A stretch of 64,000 bases of DNA from Amycolatopsis acidicola. Lineage in GTDB: Bacteria > Actinomycetota > Actinomycetes > Mycobacteriales > Pseudonocardiaceae. The DNA lies in contig NZ_VMNW02000046.1 of NCBI RefSeq assembly GCF_007713735.2, positions 1-64,000 on the forward strand. The letters run 5' to 3'. Below, piece by piece: positions 41,953 to 50,034 of this stretch. The position numbers and the translations under genes are program-made. Positions within the stretch are counted from its first letter, which is position 1. Every line of letters begins with the position of its first letter. Under the pieces are notes generated by a model, which was not told the origin of the DNA, made no database searches, and worked only from the letters and a program-made list of their open reading frames with translations.

Positions 41953-42707
41953 GATTCCTCCTTGCTCAGGCGCCAGCGCAGCACCGGCCAGCCACCGTCG
42001 GGCGAGGCCTCGAACTCGGCCTGAACCTGTTGTCCCACTTGGGGATCCACCCCGTCGGCGTCGAGCAGGATGCCCAGCAGACGGCGTCCGCCGGCCTGGG
42101 GCAGCTCGGCCAGCACGGTGACGAACGGCAGGTGCCCGGAGAACTCCGGCGCGAACGGCTGCCAGGTCCGGGTCCAGGAAAAGACCTTCCCGGTCGGCTC
42201 GACGGCTTTCCACGAAACCTTGAAGCTGTGGCAGCGCGGGCAGATCGGCCGCTTGGGCCAAATCCAGTTCCCGCAGTCATCGCACTGCGGGACACGCAGT
42301 TCGCCCTCGCGCAGGCCTTCCCAGTGCGGGGTGTCGTGCCCGTCCTCCGCTGGGCCGATGGTGTGCATCCGCGGCGGCGTCGCGGGCAGGTTCCGGACCT
42401 GGGTGACCTTCCAGCCCTCCGGCAGCCGGATCCACCGCGAACGCAGCACGGTCTCCGAACCGTCGGCCGCCGTGTAGCGGATGCGGGCGGCGAACAGGTC
42501 GCCCTCGGGGCGCAGGTCGAGCAACTCGGACTTGACCAGATCGGGCGGCAGCGACGCCGACGCGATCAGCTGGGCGACCCGGTCGGGCCGGAAGTCGGCG
42601 AGGATCGCCTTGTTGTCACCCGCGGCGACGACGCGGCCGTGCCGTTCGGCGACCTCGACGAGGTCCGCCGGAACTCCTGGGAACACTTTCTCCTCCACGG
42701 TGGTCAT
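41949..42707 (-). CDS. NTF2-like / DUF35 fusion protein
   Basis: A 252-residue two-part protein: an N-terminal domain of about 110 residues (DLVEVAERHGRVVAAGDNKAILADF ... SRWIRLPEGWKVTQVRNL) that looks like a SnoaL/NTF2-like fold, then a DUF35 part with zinc ribbon CDDCGNW...CPRCHS and OB-fold SWTRTWQPF. Fusion of DUF35 with another acyl-CoA domain recalls ChsH2 (MaoC-DUF35). ATG overlaps the crotonase 3 stop (42704-42707). Confidence 0.88.
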   Translation of the reverse strand: MTTVEEKVFPGVPADLVEVAERHGRVVAAGDNKAILADFRPDRVAQLIASASLPPDLVKSELLDLRPEGDLFAARIRYTAADGSETVLRSRWIRLPEGWKVTQVRNLPATPPRMHTIGPAEDGHDTPHWEGLREGELRVPQCDDCGNWIWPKRPICPRCHSFKVSWKAVEPTGKVFSWTRTWQPFAPEFSGHLPFVTVLAELPQAGGRRLLGILLDADGVDPQVGQQVQAEFEASPDGGWPVLRWRLSKEES

Positions 42708-43498
42708 CGGCCGCTCCAGCGTGGCGCGCGCTTCTCCGCGAACGCGCGCGGCCCTTCGCTCGCGTCCTCGGAGCGCATGACTGTGCGCATCGCGTCCGTG
42801 TTGAGGCGCCAGATCTCGTCGCCCCAGTCCGAACCGGCTTCCCGGCTTTCGTGCATGACGCGTTTGGTCTCGCGCACGGAAACCGGCGCGTTGGCGGCGA
42901 TCGTCTCGGCGAGTTCGAGCGCCACCTCCAGCGCTTTCCCTTGTGGCGCCGTGCGGTTCACGAGGCCGAGTTCGGCGGCCTTCGCCGCGCTGACGGGCTG
43001 CCCGGTGAGACCGATTTCGAGCGCGATCTTCATCGGGACCAGCCGCGGCAGCCGGAGCACGCCACCGGCGGCGGCCATCAGGCCCCGCCGGACTTCCGGC
43101 AGTCCCAGCTCGGCCGTTTCGTCGACCACCGCGAGATCGCACGCGAGCACGATCTCGGTGCCGCCACCGAGCGCGAACCCGTTGACGGCGGCGATGGTCG
43201 GCGTCGCGATCCAGTGCCGCACGATCCCGCCGAAACCCCATTCGGGATGTTCGGGCGAGTCGATGGACCGCCGGCGCGCGACCTCCTTCAGGTCCGCGCC
43301 GGCACAGAACGCCCGGCCCGCGCCGGTGATCACGACCGCGCGCACTTCAGGATCGGCGTCGGCCGCCGCGAGCGCTTCGCCCGCCGCGGTGGCCAGTTCG
43401 GCATTGACGGCGTTGAGCGCCGTCGGACGATTCAACGTCACGATGCCGACATGTCCCCGACGCTCGTACAAAGCAGCGGGCCCGGACGTCGTTGTCAC
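42704..43498 (-). CDS. Enoyl-CoA hydratase/isomerase (crotonase) family protein 3
   Basis: A 264-residue crotonase with both catalytic Glu positions kept (GGTEIVLACD and LPEVRRGL), so genuine enoyl-CoA hydratase activity is most likely of the three crotonases. GTG start; ten bases downstream of Rieske 3. Confidence 0.92.
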   Translation of the reverse strand: MTTTSGPAALYERRGHVGIVTLNRPTALNAVNAELATAAGEALAAADADPEVRAVVITGAGRAFCAGADLKEVARRRSIDSPEHPEWGFGGIVRHWIATPTIAAVNGFALGGGTEIVLACDLAVVDETAELGLPEVRRGLMAAAGGVLRLPRLVPMKIALEIGLTGQPVSAAKAAELGLVNRTAPQGKALEVALELAETIAANAPVSVRETKRVMHESREAGSDWGDEIWRLNTDAMRTVMRSEDASEGPRAFAEKRAPRWSGR

Positions 43499-43507
43499 TG
43501 TTTCCCC

Positions 43508-44689
43508 TTACTGGGCCAGGAGTTTCTGGACCTCGCGATGGAACACCTGGTTGCCGGTCTCGTTGCGGCCGTACAGCATCTGCCCGGCGTCCTCGGAGAA
43601 CATCGCTTCCTGCGAGCTGCGTAGCAGCGGGAAGTCCTCCTGGTGCAGCACGTCCAGCAGGATCTGCCAGTTCTTCTCCCAGCGCCGCGTCCACTTCTCC
43701 TTGTCGAACGGCGTCGTCTCCAGCGGCGGCACCAGCACTCGCATCTCCATCCAGCAGCGCCCGGGATCACGCGGGTGCGGGCGGAAGGTGAGCAGCTCGA
43801 AGTGGTCGTCCGGCAGCCTCAGGAGGGTGCTGTTCGGCAGCAGGAAGTGGCTTTCGGTGACGTGCCGGGCCAGGCTCTCGTCGCCGGGGTCCTCGTCGAT
43901 CCAGCGGTCGATCGTCTTGCGCGGCGCCAGCCAGCGGGCATGCCTGCCGAAGTCCTCGAAGGCGTAGACGTTGGTGTGGATGATCTTGCCGGCGGTGTTC
44001 GGGTGGGCGTACTGGATGTGGTAGCCGTCGACGAAGGCGTCCTGCATGACCTTCCAGTTGACCGGCTCGTCGAAGCCCTCCCACCGGAACGACACCAGGT
44101 CCTCGAGGTGGTAGCCGGCCATGATCCGGTCCACCTCAGGGCCCAGCCAGGACGCCACGTCGATCTCGGCGCCGGCCTTGTCCACCAGCCAGATGAACCC
44201 GTGCCGCTCCTCGACCGGCAGCTCGATCAGCCGGAACTTGTCGTGGTCGAACTCGCCGACCGTGTTCTCCCGGGTGATCGTGCGCAGCTTGCCGTCGGTG
44301 TCGTAGGACCAGCGGTGGTAGCCGCAGGAGAACAGCCGGCATTTGCCTTCGGGCTGTTCCTCCAGCAGCGCACCGCGATGGCGGCACTGGTTGACGAAGG
44401 CCTTCACGCCTCCGTCGCGCTGCCGCACGATGATCACGTTGTTGCGCGGCATGCGGATCGTGCGGAAGTTGTTCGCCTCGGGGATCTCCGAGCCGTGCGC
44501 CACGATCGAGGGCACCCGGCCGAAGATCAGGTCGCGCTCACGTTTGGCGACCGCCGGATCGGTGAACTCACCCGGACCGAACTCGACCATGCCGTCGAAC
44601 TGGTCAGTGGTCCCGTCCCGCAGGTGGGTCAGCAGACGGCGGATACGTTTCTCGCGCTCGACGTCGTATTCGGACACGACACCTCCCAT
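43508..44689 (-). CDS. Rieske non-heme iron oxygenase, alpha subunit 3
   Basis: A 393-residue Rieske oxygenase: CRHRGA and CGYHRW, iron ligands in DGYHIQYAHPNT after NWKVMQDAFV. Same unusual YHRW as Rieske 2. The ATG at 44689 is taken; a GTG 12 bases in, with GGGAGG just upstream, could be the real start. Leads the seven-gene unit running to 37623; a motif copy is 15 bases upstream. Confidence 0.93.
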   Translation of the reverse strand: MGGVVSEYDVEREKRIRRLLTHLRDGTTDQFDGMVEFGPGEFTDPAVAKRERDLIFGRVPSIVAHGSEIPEANNFRTIRMPRNNVIIVRQRDGGVKAFVNQCRHRGALLEEQPEGKCRLFSCGYHRWSYDTDGKLRTITRENTVGEFDHDKFRLIELPVEERHGFIWLVDKAGAEIDVASWLGPEVDRIMAGYHLEDLVSFRWEGFDEPVNWKVMQDAFVDGYHIQYAHPNTAGKIIHTNVYAFEDFGRHARWLAPRKTIDRWIDEDPGDESLARHVTESHFLLPNSTLLRLPDDHFELLTFRPHPRDPGRCWMEMRVLVPPLETTPFDKEKWTRRWEKNWQILLDVLHQEDFPLLRSSQEAMFSEDAGQMLYGRNETGNQVFHREVQKLLAQ

Positions 44690-44703
44690 CCTAGAATTCT
44701 TAT

Positions 44704-44716
44704 CTTATGTCATTAG
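44704..44716 (+). promoter_or_regulatory. CTAM-N5-TTAGGTAA motif copy, Rieske 3 promoter
   Basis: CTTA-TGTCA-TTAGGTTTA, one mismatch in the left arm. Immediately upstream of the Rieske 3 unit. Confidence 0.6.
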
Positions 44717-44726
44717 GTTTATGGCT

Positions 44727-45638
44727 TCAAGCGTTCCGGAGTGGGACGCGGAAGCAGAGATCGGTCTGGTCATGGTGGAACCCGAGCACCCGGCAGGTAC
44801 GGACGAGGTCGTCGCCCACGGCGTTCACGAGCATGTCCACCTCGCGCGCGCCGGCCTCGGTCAGGTGATCGACGGCGTGGCTGAGCAACGTCGCCCGCGC
44901 CGCGTGTTCGTCGGCGCCGGGTGCCAGCCCGAGGGTGCGGATCGTGCCCAGCCGCGGCCCTTCGCTGCCGGGCGCGCCCGGCAGGTTCAGCGCCACGAAG
45001 CCGACGACGGCTCCCTCTTTGTCTTTCGCGACAAGGAGTTCGGCATCGTCGTTTTTATCGACGGGCGCCAGCCAGGCCGTGCTCACGCGGGCCAGTTTCT
45101 CCCGCTCGGCCCCGGCCGGCTCGACGGTGATGCCGAAGCTGTCCACCGGGAGCCGGTCGTGCGCCTTGCCCGGGCGCACGATGCGCCAGACGCTGCGCTC
45201 GACCTCGGCGCCGAACCGCCGGCCCATCCGCTCGGCGGCCGGATGCGAACCCCGGGCCCAGGTACGCAGCGAGGTCGCGCCAGTCCCGGCCCAGCCCTGC
45301 TCGCCGACGACGAAACCGAGCTCTTCCGCGAGCAGCGTCCCTACGCCCAGCGAGCGGAATTCGGGGTGCACCAGCAGTTCGAGCACACCGTCGCCGTCGC
45401 CGCCGATGGACACTCGCGCGAAGGCCACCGCGCAGCGGCGGCCCGGGGTGACCGAACCGACCTCCGGCGACATCCACGCGACCAGTTCGCGATGCCGGGC
45501 ATGGCCGGCGGGACCGGGATCGAGCTGCGGCGGCGTCGCGGAGAAGCCCTGCTCGGCGTCGAATCGGGCCGACTCGTCGAGTAACGCGACGACTTCCGGC
45601 TCCTCGTGCCAGGAGTCCGCCCATTCGTAGGTGATCAT
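44727..45638 (-). CDS. Tandem GNAT N-acetyltransferase
   Basis: A 303-residue protein with two GNAT-like halves. The first has LLVHPEFRSLGVGTLLAEEL (acetyl-CoA loop), the second a degenerate copy (LGLAPGADEHAARATLLSHAV). Overall layout resembles mycothiol synthase (MshD) but it is not convincingly MshD. The ATG overlaps the TLP1-like stop (45635-45638). Its place in a catabolic unit is unusual; it may acylate a product or a thiol cofactor. Confidence 0.82.
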   Translation of the reverse strand: MITYEWADSWHEEPEVVALLDESARFDAEQGFSATPPQLDPGPAGHARHRELVAWMSPEVGSVTPGRRCAVAFARVSIGGDGDGVLELLVHPEFRSLGVGTLLAEELGFVVGEQGWAGTGATSLRTWARGSHPAAERMGRRFGAEVERSVWRIVRPGKAHDRLPVDSFGITVEPAGAEREKLARVSTAWLAPVDKNDDAELLVAKDKEGAVVGFVALNLPGAPGSEGPRLGTIRTLGLAPGADEHAARATLLSHAVDHLTEAGAREVDMLVNAVGDDLVRTCRVLGFHHDQTDLCFRVPLRNA

Positions 45639-47128
45639 CGGACTCCCTCCGGCCATCCGGTGCCGTCCTCGCGCACGGCGATCGCGGCGCCGGCCAGGTC
45701 GTCGGACACCAGCATGGCGAGCACATCGGCTTCGCGGTTCACCGCGAGCGTGCGGGCGCCGTCCGGGGTGCGGACCGCCAGGAACGCCGTCTCCGGCGCG
45801 CCCGACCTGTCGTGCACCACCGTCCAAGATTCCAACGAGCCCTTGCCCTGCCACGAATCCAGTGCCCGGGTTTTCGGCTCACGGCCCACTTCGGCCTGGA
45901 CGTCTTCAGCGCGGAAGCCCTCGGCAGGCGGCTCGGTGCTGTAGACGCCGAGCGCGTGCTTGGTCAGGTAGCCGCCGTTGGCGGTGACGAGCCCGCGGCC
46001 CCCGGCCTCGCGCAGCTTGGAGACCATGGTCGCGATCGAGTGCGTGACGTAGTTGTTCCACGGCCCGCCCGCGAAGGTCAGCCCGCCCGTGATGGTGAGC
46101 GGGCGTGCGGGATCGTCCACCGGCAGCCCGAGTTCGGCCGCCGCGACCTGCACCGCGGCCGGGAAGCACGAGTAGATGTCGATGGGCCCGAGGTCTTCGA
46201 TGCGGGTGCCGGCCAGTTCCAGCGCGCGCCGTCCGGCGATCCGGATGGCGGGCGAGGCGTGCAGCGCCTGCCGCTCGGCGATCGCGTAGGTGTCGTGCGC
46301 TTCGGCCGAGGACCAAGGGAACACCCAGTTCTCACGCGGAACCCCGGCGCGCTCCGCGGCGGCGACCGAGCACAGCAGCACGGCCGCGCCCTGCTCGACC
46401 ATGTTGTTGGAGTTCATCAGTTTCGGGTACGGCCAGGAAATCCACCGGTTGGACGGCGACGGCGTGGCGATCTCCTCGGCGCTGTGCGCCCGGGTGGTCC
46501 ATGCGTGCGGATTGCCCGCCGCGACCTCGCTGAACCGTGACCACAGCTCGCCGCAGTGCTTGAGGTGCTGGTCGATCCCGCGGCCCGCGGCGATCCGCAG
46601 CGACTGCTCGAACAGCGGGTACACCGAGGACGGCCGGTCCAGGCCGATGCGATGCTCGCCTTCGCCCAGCAACGGCTCGGTCGCGCCGAACACGGGCGCC
46701 TTGGGCACTGACTCGTCCTGCACCGTCCATTCGGGCCGCTTACCTTCGGCGCGCAGCTTCATCCTCGTGCGCCACGCCTCGGCGCCGCCGATCAGCACGA
46801 CGTCCGCCCGGCCCGCGGCGATGTCCAGCGCGGCGCCGCTGAGCAGCACTTGCGGGTTGTTTCCGCCATCGCCGGTGTACGCGGTGTGCTTCGGGCTCGC
46901 GCCGAGCTGGTCAGCGACGAGGCGGCCCGGGTCGCGGTAGCGCCACGAAAGCATGCGGACCAGGCGCACCGAATCGAGGGCGCGAAGCAGGCCACGACCA
47001 CCGGAATCGGCCTCGGCGGCGCGCGCGGCTTCGGCGATCAGCGCCACCGGTTCGCGCTCCGGCTCACCGTCCCGCCGGTTCAGCTGGCCGCCGCCGACCA
47101 GGACGGGGGTACGTGGGTCCAGCGACAT
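45635..47128 (-). CDS. TLP1-like thiolase-fold protein
   Basis: A 497-residue acetyl-CoA acetyltransferase-like protein with an extra C-terminal domain of about 100 residues, as in mycobacterial thiolase-like protein type 1. Start MSLDPRTPVLVGGGQLN is typical. The nucleophilic Cys of real thiolases is absent (GDGGNNPQVLLSGAAL), while YSCFPAAVQ and TGGLTFAGGPWNNYVTH are kept. Function of TLP1 proteins is not settled. A strong motif copy lies 29 bases upstream. Confidence 0.9.
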   Translation of the reverse strand: MSLDPRTPVLVGGGQLNRRDGEPEREPVALIAEAARAAEADSGGRGLLRALDSVRLVRMLSWRYRDPGRLVADQLGASPKHTAYTGDGGNNPQVLLSGAALDIAAGRADVVLIGGAEAWRTRMKLRAEGKRPEWTVQDESVPKAPVFGATEPLLGEGEHRIGLDRPSSVYPLFEQSLRIAAGRGIDQHLKHCGELWSRFSEVAAGNPHAWTTRAHSAEEIATPSPSNRWISWPYPKLMNSNNMVEQGAAVLLCSVAAAERAGVPRENWVFPWSSAEAHDTYAIAERQALHASPAIRIAGRRALELAGTRIEDLGPIDIYSCFPAAVQVAAAELGLPVDDPARPLTITGGLTFAGGPWNNYVTHSIATMVSKLREAGGRGLVTANGGYLTKHALGVYSTEPPAEGFRAEDVQAEVGREPKTRALDSWQGKGSLESWTVVHDRSGAPETAFLAVRTPDGARTLAVNREADVLAMLVSDDLAGAAIAVREDGTGWPEGVR

Positions 47129-47156
47129 CGATGGGGTCCTCCCGCTCGGGTATTAC

Positions 47157-47169
47157 CTAATACCTTTAG
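47157..47169. promoter_or_regulatory. CTAM-N5-TTAGGTAA motif copy, TLP1 promoter (best palindrome)
   Basis: ACCTAA-TACCT-TTAGGT: six-base arms perfect around a five-base spacer (47155-47171), and on the minus strand CTAA-AGGTA-TTAGGTAAT. Between the reductase stop and the TLP1-like start. Confidence 0.75.
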
Positions 47170-47174
47170 GTGTA

Positions 47175-48128
47175 TCACAGATCGAGGCGCAAGCGCGGGG
47201 TCAGACTCCGCGAGACGCAGGGGAACATGCAGTCGTTGCAGGCTCGTTCCTCGTCGCTCAGGACGACGTCCCGATGGTCGGGGATGCCGTCCAGCACGGC
47301 CGTCTCACAGGTGCCGCAGACGCCCTCCCGACAGGAGACCGGGACGTCGATCCCGGCGTCATGGAGCACCTCGACCACACTGCGGTCTTCGGGGACGGTC
47401 AGCGTGCGACCGTCCTGCGCCAGCTCGATCTCGAACGACGCGGACTCGCCGTCGTTTTGGACGACGGCGCTGAAGCGTTCCAGGTGCAGCGACCCCGCAG
47501 GCCACGCCACGCAGCGCTCCTGCACCGCGGCCAGCAGCGGCTCGGGGCCGCAGCTGTAGACCTTCACACCTGTCATCGGCGTGCCAAGGTGGGCTTCGAG
47601 GTCGATCAGCCCGGACTCGTCCTGCGGCCACAACAGCACGCGGTCGCCGTACGTGGCCGAGAGTTCGTCTTGGAATGCCATCGACGCGCGCGACCGCCCG
47701 CCGTAGACGAGGCGCCACGGCTTGCCCGACGCTTCAGCACGCCGCACCATCGCCATGATCGGCGTGATGCCGATGCCACCCGCGATGAACAGGTACTCGT
47801 CGGCATCGACCAGCTCGAAGTGGTTCCGCGGCCCGCGCACGGCGATCAGGTCGCCCTCGTGCACCTCGTCGTGGACTCGCGCGGATCCGCCGCGCCCGGC
47901 GGGCTCGCGCAGCACCGCGATCTCGTAGCGGGACCTGTCGTCGGGGTCACCACACAGGGAGTACTGGCGGACGACCTCGTCGGAAAGTTCGACGTCGATG
48001 TGCGCGCCCGGCGTCCACTCCGGCAGGTCGGCCCCGTCCGGGTCGGCCAGGACCAGGTACGCGACGCCTTCGGCGATGGTTTCCTTCTTCGCGACCTTCA
48101 GCTCGAGTCGCTGTTCGCCAGTCTTCAC
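47175..48128 (-). CDS. Rieske oxygenase reductase (phthalate dioxygenase reductase-type)
   Basis: A 317-residue flavin/[2Fe-2S] reductase. N-terminal flavin domain (RQYSLCGDP), NAD domain (FIAGGIGITPIMAMV, VYSCGPEPLL) and C-terminal plant-type ferredoxin with CREGVCGTCETAV and a fourth Cys in ACNDCMF. The order flavin-NAD-Fe2S is that of class IA reductases (PDR, VanB). GTG start. The only Rieske-type reductase found for the four alpha subunits. Confidence 0.95.
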   Translation of the reverse strand: MKTGEQRLELKVAKKETIAEGVAYLVLADPDGADLPEWTPGAHIDVELSDEVVRQYSLCGDPDDRSRYEIAVLREPAGRGGSARVHDEVHEGDLIAVRGPRNHFELVDADEYLFIAGGIGITPIMAMVRRAEASGKPWRLVYGGRSRASMAFQDELSATYGDRVLLWPQDESGLIDLEAHLGTPMTGVKVYSCGPEPLLAAVQERCVAWPAGSLHLERFSAVVQNDGESASFEIELAQDGRTLTVPEDRSVVEVLHDAGIDVPVSCREGVCGTCETAVLDGIPDHRDVVLSDEERACNDCMFPCVSRSLTPRLRLDL

Positions 48129-48179
48129 AATGACTCTTCGCCTTCTGTTTACCGATCGCTCAATTACGACGATTCTAGC

Positions 48180-48192
48180 CTAATGGCAGTAG
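48180..48192 (+). promoter_or_regulatory. CTAM-N5-TTAGGTAA motif copy, Rieske reductase promoter
   Basis: Plus strand CTAA-TGGCA-GTAGATAAA; minus strand CTAC-TGCCA-TTAGGCTA. Located 52 bases upstream of the reductase start. Confidence 0.55.
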
Positions 48193-48494
48193 ATAAATCC
48201 AGCAAACGGGGTTGGCCTGCGTCACACGATGGAACATGAGACAAAGTCTGCCTACTGTATCACAGTCGCGACGTGGAGCTGGGCACCGAGCGGGGGTGGG
48301 ATCGGTGCCCTGAGGCTGTTTTGGCGCCTCCTGTTCGCGTGTTGGCCTCTCCCGGGGATGTGTTGGGCTGCGCGCGGATGTGTGTTGCCGGCCGACTGCG
48401 GCCAACACACCGACGGGACGGGCAACCCGCCCTAGCGGCGCCGCCGGGAGGGCGAGGGGGCGGACGGCGCCACGAGGCCGACAGCGGCAGGCAG

Positions 48495-48638
48495 AGCGGC
48501 GCCCGCCAGGGCGGAGGGCCACCTGACAGACGGAGCGGCCCCGCCAGGAAGGAGGCCACCTGACAGACAGAGCCGCTCCCTCCAGAACGGAGGGCCACCT
48601 GGCAGGTGGAGCGGCGCCCGCCAGGACGGCAGGCGGCG
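48495..48638. repeat. About 39-base tandem repeat, four copies
   Basis: Units start AGCGGC or AGCCGC at 48495, 48534, 48571 and 48610, each holding CCGCCAGG(G/A)CGGAGGGCCACCT-like sequence and GACAGAC/GGCAGGT tails; lengths 39, 37, 39 and a partial last copy. Confidence 0.75.
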
Positions 48639-48652
48639 CGGCGCGGTGGCCG

Positions 48653-48736
48653 CCCGCTGGGGCTGCCCGCTGGGGCTGCCCGCTGGGAACGCTCGCCTGG
48701 GGTGCCCGCCTGGGGTGCCCGCCTGGGGTGCCCGCC
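48653..48736. repeat. 13-base tandem repeats (two variants)
   Basis: CGCTGGGGCTGCC-type units (about two and a half copies) followed by GCCTGGGGTGCCC units (three copies). Confidence 0.75.
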
Positions 48737-48768
48737 GAAGAGTGGTCCTCCGCCAGCGCACGCCCGCG

Positions 48769-48807
48769 GGGTGTGGACCCTCCGCCGGGTGTGGACCCTC
48801 CGCCGGG
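48769..48807. repeat. 18-base direct repeat, two copies
   Basis: GGGTGTGGACCCTCCGCC twice in a row; followed downstream (48827-49035) by degenerate GTGG-CCCTCCGC-type units spaced about 20 bases apart. Confidence 0.75.
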
Positions 48808-49123
48808 CATAGCCTTGCGCTCTCGAGGTGGTCCCTCCGCCCGCGGGGTGGCCGCTCTGCACATGGGGTGACCCCTCCGTGGGGTGGCACTTCCGCCATG
48901 GGTGGCATATCCACCCGTGAGTGGCCCTCCGCCTGTGCGGTGACCCATCCGGAGGCCGCCCGGGTGACCCTCCGCCCCGTGGAGTGGCTCTCCGCCGTGG
49001 AGTGGCCCTCCGCTCGTGGAGTAGCTCTCCTCCCGTCGCAGGTGGCCCGCCTGCCGAAGGCCCGCCCCGGAGGCCGCCCGCGGAGCGACGCCGGCTCGCC
49101 GAGGCCGGATGCGCCCGGACGCC

Positions 49124-50023
49124 TTACGGCAGGTTGAGGATCCGCTGGTGCTCCGGCAACGGCGCGCGCAGCGGCTTCAGTTCGAGCATCCCGCCGCCGA
49201 GCCTTCCGCCGGTCTCGAACTCCATCAGCCCGTCCCCCGCGAGCAACCCGATGCCGCCCTCGACGGCACCGGTCTGGAAGGTGCCGTTGACCCGCGTCCC
49301 GCCGGTCGCGGTCCAGATGTCGCACCGGCTGCGGATCGGGAACAGCCCGTCGTTCCCGACCTCGGCGGCGATGGTGGCGCGCTGGATCTGTTCGAGGGCG
49401 CCGTTGCGGAGGATCCAGCCGTCCTGGTCGAGCCCGGTCAGCGTCTGGCGCAGGAACACCGAGGTCATCAGGTCCGGCCCGAACACCGCGAACATGAACT
49501 GCCCCGCCGGGTTGCGCCCGAGTTCGCGGTTGCCCCACGAGTGGTCCTGAAAAGCGACGCCCGTCAACTGACGCCCGGCGATCTCGACGTCGACGGCGCC
49601 GAGCGTCTCGATGTGCCGCTTCCCGAGGCTGGCGCCGCCGCGCGCGTAGTCGAGCTCGACCGGCGGCGAGTACGCGTGGTAGTCGATCGCGGCCTTGACG
49701 TCGCCGTGTTCGACGTCCAGCCGGAACTTCCCGAAGTCGCCGTAGGTCCGCAGCCGCAGGCCGCCGACGCGGAAGTCCTCGAAACCGCCGTCGGGGATGG
49801 CGATCTCGTTGATCTGCTCGCGCCCCACCTCGACGCCGTCGAGCACCAGCCAGCTCCAGATGTCCGCGCGCCGCTGGTTGCGCCACAGGCTGAAGTGGTG
49901 GTTGCCGCCGCTGCGGGTCGCCGGGTCGTGCCAGACGATGCAGAAGCTCTCCTGCCAGCGCGGATCGTCGTCGGGAGGCTGGTGGGCGGCCAGGTCGTCG
50001 AGGTCGAAATCAGTTTTCAACAC
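49124..50023 (-). CDS. Uncharacterised protein resembling AttH/CrtC-type lipocalin-fold proteins
   Basis: A 299-residue beta-rich protein of unknown function. HHFSLWRNQRRADIWSWLVL, ELDYARGGASLGKRHIETLG and FQDHSWGNRELG (late FAVFGPD) recall AttH/hydroxyneurosporene-synthase-like proteins, an identification I hold only tentatively. GTG start with AAGGAG six bases upstream. It lies 11 bases after the phosphotransferase gene in the same unit, so the two may act together. Confidence 0.7.
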   Translation of the reverse strand: MLKTDFDLDDLAAHQPPDDDPRWQESFCIVWHDPATRSGGNHHFSLWRNQRRADIWSWLVLDGVEVGREQINEIAIPDGGFEDFRVGGLRLRTYGDFGKFRLDVEHGDVKAAIDYHAYSPPVELDYARGGASLGKRHIETLGAVDVEIAGRQLTGVAFQDHSWGNRELGRNPAGQFMFAVFGPDLMTSVFLRQTLTGLDQDGWILRNGALEQIQRATIAAEVGNDGLFPIRSRCDIWTATGGTRVNGTFQTGAVEGGIGLLAGDGLMEFETGGRLGGGMLELKPLRAPLPEHQRILNLP

Positions 50024-50034
50024 GGTTTTCTCCT

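Larger units (their letters stand above)
48193..49123. other. Gene-free block with diverse short tandem repeats
   Basis: About 930 bases between the reductase promoter and the 3' end of the lipocalin-like gene. Open frames through it translate to Gly/Pro/Arg/Ala-rich low-complexity sequence without domain features, so I reject them. From about 48495 to 49040 it is built of several families of short tandem repeats (separate entries). Confidence 0.7.

Noticed and set aside
44727..45638. Identification of the tandem GNAT as mshD (mycothiol synthase)
   Set aside because: The two-GNAT layout fits, but the motifs are not close enough and the catabolic operon context is wrong for a housekeeping mshD.
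48175..48948. 257-residue minus-strand frame over the repeat block
   Set aside because: Low-complexity Gly/Pro/Arg sequence created by tandem repeats; no ribosome site and no family features.
48495..49040. Possible CRISPR array
   Set aside because: Repeats are contiguous, of differing lengths and without unique spacers; no cas genes nearby.
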